Shown here: positions 1 through 5,084 of the stretch, in pieces
How positions within the stretch are numbered: position 1 is the first letter of the stretch
Layout: each line of letters opens with the position of its first letter
Assembly: GCA_018399395.1 (NCBI GenBank)
Contig: JAGYOI010000133.1
Span: 1-5,084 of the forward strand
Direction of reading: 5' to 3'
Source of the DNA: Prolixibacteraceae bacterium
GTDB lineage: Bacteria > Bacteroidota > Bacteroidia > Bacteroidales > Prolixibacteraceae
Length of the DNA stretch: 5,084 bases
Program-made: the position numbers and the translations under genes
The notes under the pieces: model-generated
Told to the model about the DNA's origin: nothing
Seen by the model: only the letters and a program-made list of their open reading frames with translations
The model's database searches: none

Positions 1-2707
1 CCAAATCGGAATCGATAATGTTTTCATCGTACGATGGGAAGTCTGAAATGTGTACACTTTGGTCGGGCTCTTTCCCGGTTACTTTGTTAAGGTCGGTAAA
101 CAGCTGATCCATATAAAACGGTGCGATAGGGGCTGACAATTTTGCCACTGTTGCAATACAGGTGTACAATGTTTGATAAGCCGAAAGCTTGTCGGTTGTC
201 ATTTCGCCACCCCAGTAACGTTTACGGCTTAAGCGGACAAACCAGTTACTGAGGTTCTCGCCCACAAAATCGGCAATGGCACGGCCTGCACGCGTTGGTT
301 CATACGTTTCGTAATATTTGGTTACGGTTTTTACCAGTGAATTTAATAACGAAAGTATCCAACGGTCGATCTCAGGACGTTGTTCCATTGGTACATCTTT
401 TTCAGCATAAGTGAAGCCATCGATGTTGGCGTACAATGAAAAGAAGCTGTAGGTGTTGTAAAGTGTTCCGAAAAATTTCCGGCGCACTTCGTCAACCCCC
501 CCAAGGTCAAATTTCAGGTTGTCCCAGGGCTGGGCATTGGTAATCATGTACCAACGTAGCGGGTCCGATCCATATTTTTCGATGGTCTCGAACGGGTCAA
601 CCGCGTTACCCAGGCGTTTCGACATTTTGTTGCCTTTTTTATCAAGCACAAGTCCGTTCGAAATGATGTTTTTAAAAGATACATCATCCATTATTAGGGT
701 GGCGATGGCATGCAATGTGAAAAACCATCCGCGGGTTTGGTCAACACCTTCGGCAATAAAATCGGCTGGGAAGACGAAAGCCCCTCCCTGACCCTCCCCT
801 GAGGGGGCTTGTTCGAACGGATAGTGAGCTTGTGCATAAGGCATTGAGCCCGAGTCGAACCAAACATCAATTAAGTCGGGTTCGCGGAACATTTTTTCAC
901 CTTTAGATGAAACCAGCACGATATCATCTACATAAGGTCTGTGTAGGTCGATGACATCGTAGTTTTCTTTTGAGTTATCACCCACTTTGAAACCTTCGTA
1001 TGGGTTTTTGTCCATAAACCCGGCATCGATGGATTTCTGTATTTCGTTCATCAGTTCTTCAGTAGAGCCGATGCATATTTCTTCGGTTCGGTCTTCGGTT
1101 CGCCAAATTGGCAGTGGGGTACCCCAATAACGTGAGCGTGACAAGTTCCAGTCAACCAGGTTTTCGAGCCAGTTTCCAAAACGGCCGGTTCCGGTACTGG
1201 CCGGTTTCCAGTTGATGGTATTATTAAGCTCAATCATCCGTTCTTTAATAGCCGTGGTTTTGATAAACCACGAATCGAGCGGATAATAAAGAATTGGTTT
1301 ATCGGTACGCCAGCAGTGTGGATAATTGTGCTCGTGCTTTTCAACTTTGAAAGCTTTGTTTTCTTTTTTCAACATAACCGAGAGGTCCACATCCAGTGAA
1401 GGGTCTTTCTCTGTCAAAGTATCGTCGTAAGCATTTTTCACGTAACGGCCTGCAAAATCGCGGTATACCTGTTCGTTCACATACGTTTTGGCCCAATCTT
1501 CATCCAAATCCTCAATGTGGAAGAACTTACCGGCACGGTCAACCATAGCCTGGCGTTTACCTTCTTTGTCGACCATTACCAGTGGTACAATTCCGGCTTG
1601 TTTGGCCACGCGGTCGTCATCGGCACCAAACGTTGGTGCAATGTGTACAATTCCGGTACCATCTTCGGTGGTAACAAAGTCGCCCGATATTACACGGAAT
1701 GCATCGCCCTCGGGGTTTACAAACGGTATGAGTTGCTCGTAATTTAAGCCCACGAGGTCTGTACCTTTATATTCTTCCAAAATTTTGTAGGGTACGGCCT
1801 TGTCGCCCGGTTTATAATCGTCGAAACTAACTTCGGCATGTTTTGGGTTGAAATAGCTTTCCACTAAATCTTTTGCAAGTATGGCCGTCATTGGTATCCC
1901 GGTGTAGGGGTTAAATGTGCGCACTTTAACGTAGGCGATTTTAGGGCCAACGGCCAGTGCTGTGTTCGATGGCAGGGTCCATGGAGTTGTTGTCCACGCC
2001 AGCAAATATAAATCGGTATCAACCCCTTTAAAAAGCTTTTCAGAAGCTTCGTTTCGAATTACTTTAAACTGTGCTGTTGCGGTTGTATCTTTTACATCGC
2101 GGTAACAACCCGGTTGGTTCAGCTCGTGCGAGCTAAGTCCGGTACCGGCAGCCGGCGAATAAGGTTGTATGGTGTAGCCTTTGTACAAGAGCCCCTTATT
2201 GTAAATTTGTTTCAACAGCCACCATACGGTTTCAATGTAACGGTTGTCGTAAGTAACGTAAGGGTCGTCCATGTTTACCCAGTAACCCATCAGGCGGGTT
2301 AGTTCTTCCCACTCTTTGGTGTATTTCATCACCTCTTTACGGCATGCTGCGTTATATTCGGCAACCGAAATGCTTTTGCCGATATCTTCTTTGGTTATGC
2401 CCAGCATTTTTTCAACACCCAGCTCAACAGGAAGCCCATGGGTGTCCCATCCGGCTTTGCGTTTTACCAGGTAACCCTGCATGGTTTTGTAGCGGCAAAA
2501 AATATCTTTAATGGCGCGCGCCATAACGTGGTGGATACCCGGCATTCCGTTAGCCGACGGCGGGCCTTCGTAAAACACGAATGTAGGTTTCCCTTCGCGG
2601 GTACTCATGCTTTTGTGAAACGTGTCATCTTCTTCCCAGCGTTTCCTTATTTCTTTATTTATTTGCGATAAATCGAATGATTTATATTCTGTAAACTTCT
2701 TTGCCAT
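1..2707 (-). CDS. ileS: Isoleucyl-tRNA synthetase (IleRS), C-terminus cut by window edge
   Basis: This cytoplasmic class I aminoacyl-tRNA synthetase charges tRNA-Ile with isoleucine using ATP and edits mischarged valine. Reading from the ATG at 2705-2707 gives 902 uninterrupted codons running off the left edge. Bacteroidota IleRS is usually around 1,130-1,150 residues, so roughly the last fifth (rest of the anticodon-binding and C-terminal domains) is missing. Visible blocks: GPPSANG at 48-54 followed by signature motif GIHH at 57-60 (in place of HIGH); the threonine-rich editing peptide WTTTPWTLPSNTA at 238-250; editing residues H355 and D364 in the GTGIVHIAP...GADD block, equivalent to E. 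coli H333 and D342; WNLSRSRYWG at 520-529; DVWFDSG at 614-620; GVDQTRGWFF at 654-663; KMSKR at 694-698; start of the anticodon-binding helical domain from about 781, with NWFVRLSR near 821. Residues about 633-643 come from an in-frame palindromic repeat. The start fits the family N-terminus. The GIHH form indicates the eukaryote-like IleRS2 type. Identity is certain. Confidence 0.98.
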   Translation of the reverse strand, partial: MAKKFTEYKSFDLSQINKEIRKRWEEDDTFHKSMSTREGKPTFVFYEGPPSANGMPGIHHVMARAIKDIFCRYKTMQGYLVKRKAGWDTHGLPVELGVEKMLGITKEDIGKSISVAEYNAACRKEVMKYTKEWEELTRLMGYWVNMDDPYVTYDNRYIETVWWLLKQIYNKGLLYKGYTIQPYSPAAGTGLSSHELNQPGCYRDVKDTTATAQFKVIRNEASEKLFKGVDTDLYLLAWTTTPWTLPSNTALAVGPKIAYVKVRTFNPYTGIPMTAILAKDLVESYFNPKHAEVSFDDYKPGDKAVPYKILEEYKGTDLVGLNYEQLIPFVNPEGDAFRVISGDFVTTEDGTGIVHIAPTFGADDDRVAKQAGIVPLVMVDKEGKRQAMVDRAGKFFHIEDLDEDWAKTYVNEQVYRDFAGRYVKNAYDDTLTEKDPSLDVDLSVMLKKENKAFKVEKHEHNYPHCWRTDKPILYYPLDSWFIKTTAIKERMIELNNTINWKPASTGTGRFGNWLENLVDWNLSRSRYWGTPLPIWRTEDRTEEICIGSTEELMNEIQKSIDAGFMDKNPYEGFKVGDNSKENYDVIDLHRPYVDDIVLVSSKGEKMFREPDLIDVWFDSGSMPYAQAHYPFEQAPSGEGQGGAFVFPADFIAEGVDQTRGWFFTLHAIATLIMDDVSFKNIISNGLVLDKKGNKMSKRLGNAVDPFETIEKYGSDPLRWYMITNAQPWDNLKFDLGGVDEVRRKFFGTLYNTYSFFSLYANIDGFTYAEKDVPMEQRPEIDRWILSLLNSLVKTVTKYYETYEPTRAGRAIADFVGENLSNWFVRLSRKRYWGGEMTTDKLSAYQTLYTCIATVAKLSAPIAPFYMDQLFTDLNKVTGKEPDQSVHISDFPSYDENIIDSDL
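778..810. repeat. GC-rich imperfect palindrome (REP-like) lying in frame within ileS
   Basis: The outer arms AAGCCCCTC (778-786) and GAGGGGGCTT (801-810) are inverted copies differing by one extra base. An inner palindrome CCCCT-G-AGGGG sits at 796-806. On the plus strand the C-runs are 781-784, 786-788, 792-794 and 796-799, unlike the AT-richer, codon-structured DNA around them. The coding strand reads through without frameshift as residues Q633 to A643 (QAPSGEGQGGA), between HYPFE and FPADFIAEG, where relatives usually carry an unrelated, charged linker of about ten residues. From composition and symmetry I infer a dispersed palindromic element of the kind found between Bacteroidota genes. 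No second copy is present in this window, so its repetitive status is unproven. Confidence 0.6.
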
Positions 2708-2739
2708 AACTTACAATAGCCTGATTTTTAAAAAGTGTA

Positions 2740-2747
2740 CAAATATA
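2740..2747 (-). promoter_or_regulatory. Probable ileS promoter, -7 box
   Basis: The minus strand reads TATATTTG, an exact match to the Bacteroidota sigma-ABfr -7 consensus TAnnTTTG. Transcription would start near 2734 and leave a leader of about 26 nt before the ileS ATG. The matching -33 element (TTTG or TTG) is not clear: at the expected distance, around 2765-2770, the minus strand reads TATTC. The site lies in the only sizeable gap between ribD and ileS (2708-2861). The rest of that gap holds nothing I can assign: no T-box, no clear terminator for ribD and no RNA gene. Confidence 0.5.
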
Positions 2748-2861
2748 TAAAATCTCGTTGAGGGTGAATATTTATTTTCAGAATATTGTGGTGTATGCAT
2801 AGAGAAAGCCAGTAACCTTGAAAAAGTGCCTTAATCGATGTGAAACATGCAGGTTATTGTG

Positions 2862-3923
2862 TTATTTTCTGCGGAAAACTTTTAAATCGCTGTTAAAAAA
2901 CCGGTCGAAATATACCGGAGAGGCATTGAATTCGGGGGCTTTTACGCCTGAGTGGAAACAAACCTGCCCCGTGTAAACATGAGCTTCGTCCCATAGGTCT
3001 TGATTGATGAAACTTTGCAGCATTTTCGGGCCGCCTTCAACAATTACTGACAGGATGTCATTTTGGTATAAATTATTAAGTAACCTTTTCAATACGTTAC
3101 CGGGCTTTTCGGCCATAATATAATTAACCGGTCTTTTATCGGGGTATGGTTTGTGCGTTACGATTGAAGATGGTGCCGACTGGTCAAAAACAGTAAGGTT
3201 GCCGGGCAGGCGGTGATAATAATCGGCTACAATACGCAGGGGTTGTTTGCCATGCCAGTCGCGCAGTGTGAGCGAAGGGTTATCTTTTAATGCAGTGTTA
3301 GTGCCAATGAATATGGCTTCTTCGGTTGCCCGCTGTTTGTGTACGGCAATACGGGCCATTTCGTTGGTTATCCAGGTTGGTTGGCCAAATTCGTTGGTTT
3401 GCCGGTCGGCATCAACAAAACCATCGGCAGTTTGGGCCCATTTCAGGATAATGTAGGGCCGTTTCTTTTCGTGGAAAGTAAAAAACCGCCGGTTGAGTTC
3501 TAAGCATTGGTCTATACATACACCAACCTTAACATCGATACCGGCTTTTTTCATTTTTTCAATACCTTTTCCGGCAACCTTAGCATAGGGGTCGGTTGTA
3601 CCAATAATAACCTGTGGTATTTTTTTTTCTACAATGAGGTCGGAGCAGGGGGGCGTTTTACCATAATGGGCACAAGGTTCAAGGTTTACGTACAGTGTTG
3701 ATTTTTCAAGCAATTCTTTGTCCTGAACACTGTTGATTGCATTGACCTCGGCATGGGCTTCGCCATAATTTTGATGAAAGCCTTCACCAATAATTTTATT
3801 GTTATGAACGATTACACAACCCACCATGGGGTTAGGTGCAACGCGCCCTTCTCCCTGTTTTGCCAACGAAATACAGCGTTGCATGTAGGTTTCTTCGTGT
3901 TTTAATTGTAGTGTGTTTTGCAC
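2862..3923 (-). CDS. ribD: Bifunctional riboflavin biosynthesis deaminase/reductase RibD
   Basis: RibD carries out two successive cytoplasmic steps of riboflavin synthesis: zinc-dependent deamination of the diaminohydroxy-phosphoribosylamino-pyrimidine product of GTP cyclohydrolase II, then NADPH-dependent reduction of the ribosyl side chain. The N-terminal deaminase domain (about 12-145) has the zinc/catalytic HAE at 57-59 and PCAHYGKTPPC with C84 and C93. The reductase domain (about 155-350) has LKWAQTADGF at 160-169, WITN at 184-187, GTNTALKDNPSLT at 207-219 and VEGGP at 295-299. At 353 residues it is near the usual length (E. coli 367) and all key residues are present. The start used is GTG at 3921-3923; an in-frame TAG lies about 15 nt upstream. 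The first ATG (codon 14, 3882-3884) would leave nothing before the conserved MQRC stretch, whereas relatives have several residues there, so GTG is preferred. It follows hemD after a terminator. No FMN riboswitch fits in the short upstream gap. Confidence 0.96.
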   Translation of the reverse strand: MQNTLQLKHEETYMQRCISLAKQGEGRVAPNPMVGCVIVHNNKIIGEGFHQNYGEAHAEVNAINSVQDKELLEKSTLYVNLEPCAHYGKTPPCSDLIVEKKIPQVIIGTTDPYAKVAGKGIEKMKKAGIDVKVGVCIDQCLELNRRFFTFHEKKRPYIILKWAQTADGFVDADRQTNEFGQPTWITNEMARIAVHKQRATEEAIFIGTNTALKDNPSLTLRDWHGKQPLRIVADYYHRLPGNLTVFDQSAPSSIVTHKPYPDKRPVNYIMAEKPGNVLKRLLNNLYQNDILSVIVEGGPKMLQSFINQDLWDEAHVYTGQVCFHSGVKAPEFNASPVYFDRFFNSDLKVFRRK

Positions 3924-3941
3924 CTTATGCCAATTTGAATA

Positions 3942-3968
3942 CTAAGATAGCAGAAAAATGAGTTCAAA
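3942..3968 (-). promoter_or_regulatory. Possible ribD promoter
   Basis: The minus strand has TATCTTAG at 3942-3949, one mismatch from TAnnTTTG, and TTTG at 3965-3968. They are 15 bp apart, a little shorter than the usual 17-20 bp. Predicted transcription start is near 3935, giving a leader of about a dozen nucleotides before the GTG. The TTTG sits in the T-tract of the hemD terminator, so terminator and promoter would share bases. A promoter is expected here because the terminator should isolate ribD from hemD, but the sequence match is only moderate. Confidence 0.35.
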
Positions 3969-3994
3969 AAAAAAACCAGCATTGCGCTGGTTTT
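3966..3994 (-). terminator. Intrinsic terminator after hemD, possibly bidirectional
   Basis: A 9-bp perfect stem, AAAACCAGC (3972-3980) with GCTGGTTTT (3986-3994), encloses the 5-nt loop ATTGC. On the minus strand the stem is followed by a run of ten T (3975-3966, partly paired in the stem), the classical intrinsic terminator shape. The 5' arm starts inside the hemD stop codon (3993-3995). The plus strand also has a T-rich tract after the stem (3991-4002), so it could act in both directions, although no plus-strand gene is seen. Confidence 0.85.
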
Positions 3995-4739
3995 ATTTTT
4001 TTCCGTTTTTCTTAATGTATTGTTCAAGTGCCATGGTCATCGACGGAGCTTTGGGGTTAGGCGCCTGAATGTCGAGCCTGAGACCTGCTTCCTCTACTGC
4101 TTTGGCTGTTGACGTTCCGAATGAAGCGATACGGGTATCGTTTTGCTCGAAATCAGGAAAGTTTTGAAGTAGGGATTTTATTCCTGACGGGCTGTAAAAT
4201 ACCAGAACATCATAATTTACATCTTTCAAGTCTGAAAGGTCACTACTCACTGTATTGTACAAAATAGCCTTGGTGTAGTCGGCTTTCACCTTGTCGAGCA
4301 TTTCGGGGATTTCGGGCTTATGGATATGTGATAAAGGAACGAGATATTTTTCGTCGAGGTGTTTTTTTATAATATCTATAAGTTGAGCGAATTTTCCTTC
4401 ACCATAAAAGATTTTCCTTTTACGATATACAATATATTTTTGCAGATAAAATGCCGTAGCTTCTGAAATGCAAAAATATTTCATTGTTTCGGGTACGGTA
4501 ATACGCATTTCATCACAAATTCTGAAAAAGTGATTAATGGCAGTACGACTGGTAAATATAACGGCCGTATGGTCGAGTATATTTATCCGAGTTTGCCGAA
4601 ACTCTTTAGCGGAAACGCCTTCAACATGGATAAACTGCCTGAAATCAACTTTAACATTGTTTCTTTCGGCAAAATCGAAGTATGGCGATTTCGATGACGC
4701 TGGTTTGGGCTGAGATACTAGTATTTTCTTGATTTTCAA
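3993..4739 (-). CDS. hemD: Uroporphyrinogen-III synthase
   Basis: HemD closes and inverts ring D of hydroxymethylbilane to give uroporphyrinogen III, the branch point to haem, sirohaem and cobalamin, in the cytoplasm. The 248 residues fit the family length (about 245-260) and its two-domain alpha/beta layout. The N-terminal segment MKIKKILVSQPKP is followed by VEGVSAKEFRQTRINILD (39-56), as in Bacteroidota homologues. Further family blocks are IFTSRTAI (61-68), ISEATA (91-96), LYNTVSSDL (160-168), VFYSPSGI (180-187), SFGTSTAKAVEEAGL (206-220) and APNPKAPSMTMALEQYI (226-242). The family has weak overall conservation and no single catalytic signature, so the call rests on these blocks and context. 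The start codon is TTG (4737-4739): an in-frame TAG lies one codon upstream and the next Met is residue 78, so no ATG can be used. It follows the DUF4271-like gene by 36 bp, likely in one operon, and ends in a terminator. Confidence 0.93.
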   Translation of the reverse strand: MKIKKILVSQPKPASSKSPYFDFAERNNVKVDFRQFIHVEGVSAKEFRQTRINILDHTAVIFTSRTAINHFFRICDEMRITVPETMKYFCISEATAFYLQKYIVYRKRKIFYGEGKFAQLIDIIKKHLDEKYLVPLSHIHKPEIPEMLDKVKADYTKAILYNTVSSDLSDLKDVNYDVLVFYSPSGIKSLLQNFPDFEQNDTRIASFGTSTAKAVEEAGLRLDIQAPNPKAPSMTMALEQYIKKNGKK

Positions 4740-4775
4740 AACCTAATAATTTAAAAGGTTCTACATAATTCTAAT

Positions 4776-5084
4776 TTACCACAAAATCTTCCACACGATA
4801 AATAAGGGTAAAATTTCGAGGGTACAAAGGTATAAAATCAAATAGGAAATAGAAAAATCTTTTTTCAGTACAATTAGAACCCCCCTGAAAGTGTTGATAA
4901 CGCTGGGAGTTATGATTATTATGAGCCCGGTTATTAGTAGTATATTGAACAATAAACCTGTTGAAAAAAACAGCCAAAACGCGGGAATTAGCAAAAAGAG
5001 CCCGGTTATGTGATTGCCTGATGTTTTATAAAAAAGGTACTCAGAAATCTCTTCATTGCACCTGAAAAGATAGCCCGAAAGACT
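4776..5084 (-). CDS. DUF4271-like membrane protein, C-terminal 102 residues
   Basis: The reading frame is open from the right edge to the TAA at 4776-4778, giving 102 residues; the N-terminal part lies outside the window. The fragment is hydrophobic, with likely membrane helices at about 27-45, 46-63 and 80-101, joined by a short basic stretch (R67, K74, K75). The end YLCTLEILPLFIVWKILW (85-102), with its conserved-looking CTLEILP core, matches what I recall of the C-terminus of the Bacteroidota DUF4271 family, whose gene is commonly directly upstream of hemD, as here. Its function is not established and I do not assign one. The TTG at 4992-4994 is an internal Leu codon, not a start, because the frame continues upstream in the same style of sequence. 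The protein is expected in the inner membrane. The family name comes from memory of sequence and neighbourhood and needs a profile search. Confidence 0.75.
   Translation of the reverse strand, partial: SLSGYLFRCNEEISEYLFYKTSGNHITGLFLLIPAFWLFFSTGLLFNILLITGLIIIITPSVINTFRGVLIVLKKDFSISYLILYLCTLEILPLFIVWKILW

Noticed and set aside
496..502. Run of seven C (G7 on the coding strand) in ileS, considered as a frameshift site.
   Set aside because: The reading frame continues correctly on both sides through conserved IleRS sequence (FDLGGVDEVRRKFF), so it is simply Leu-Gly-Gly-Val coding.
519..791. Plus-strand open frame of 90 codons, and others at 1488-1742, 1517-1747, 2114-2302 and 2438-2671.
   Set aside because: All lie antisense to the continuous, strongly conserved ileS frame, so they are shadows without family resemblance.
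2766..2787. Two GAATATT copies 15 bp apart upstream of the ileS -7 box, considered as a regulator site.
   Set aside because: Short AT-rich words like this occur by chance in such a gap and nothing else supports an operator.
2711..2800. A 29-codon open frame on the minus strand (ATG at 2800, TAA at 2711) ending just before the ileS start, considered as a leader peptide.
   Set aside because: It contains only two Ile codons, has no attenuator hairpin behind it, and the best promoter box (2740-2747) lies inside it, so most ileS transcripts would not carry it.
3247..3701. Plus-strand open frames at 3247-3456 and 3507-3701.
   Set aside because: They are antisense to the well-supported ribD frame and show no recognisable protein features.
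3924..3992. FMN riboswitch before ribD.
   Set aside because: The gap is about 70 bp and mostly occupied by the terminator; no RFN element sequence blocks are present.
4771..4977. Minus-strand 68-codon frame overlapping the DUF4271-like gene.
   Set aside because: The alternative frame (4776-5084) is open to the window edge, is membrane-like and ends in a recognisable family C-terminus; this one is low-complexity and Asn/Phe-rich.

Overview
The window looks like a Bacteroidota chromosome segment. The evidence is a eukaryote-like IleRS with a GIHH signature motif, a DUF4271-like membrane protein directly upstream of hemD, a -7 box matching TAnnTTTG, and little Shine-Dalgarno signal. A marine or gut lineage near Marinilabiliales/Bacteroidales is possible, but that placement is a guess. 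All supported genes lie on the minus strand and are housekeeping genes. I see no prophage, transposase, CRISPR array, tRNA or rRNA.

Layout in transcription order (high to low coordinates): the 3' end of a DUF4271-like membrane protein gene (4776-5084, cut by the window edge); hemD, uroporphyrinogen-III synthase (3993-4739), starting at TTG and probably in the same operon; a strong hairpin terminator whose stem begins inside the hemD stop codon; ribD, the bifunctional riboflavin deaminase/reductase (2862-3923), with a weak promoter candidate just after the terminator; a 154-bp gap with a good -7 box; and ileS (1-2707), complete at its start but cut by the left edge after 902 codons.

The genes serve three separate needs: tetrapyrrole synthesis (hemD), flavin synthesis (ribD) and tRNA-Ile charging (ileS). 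The terminator separates the DUF4271-hemD unit from ribD. ribD and ileS could be partly co-transcribed, but ileS seems to have its own promoter.

The most unusual feature is a GC-rich imperfect palindrome of about 33 bp lying in frame inside ileS (778-810). It supplies about eleven Gly-rich residues in a loop between two conserved catalytic-domain blocks, and the coding strand fits a G-quadruplex pattern. It resembles a dispersed intergenic repeat that has become protein-coding. The second notable point is the GXHH form of the class I signature motif in IleRS, a variant linked to very high mupirocin resistance.
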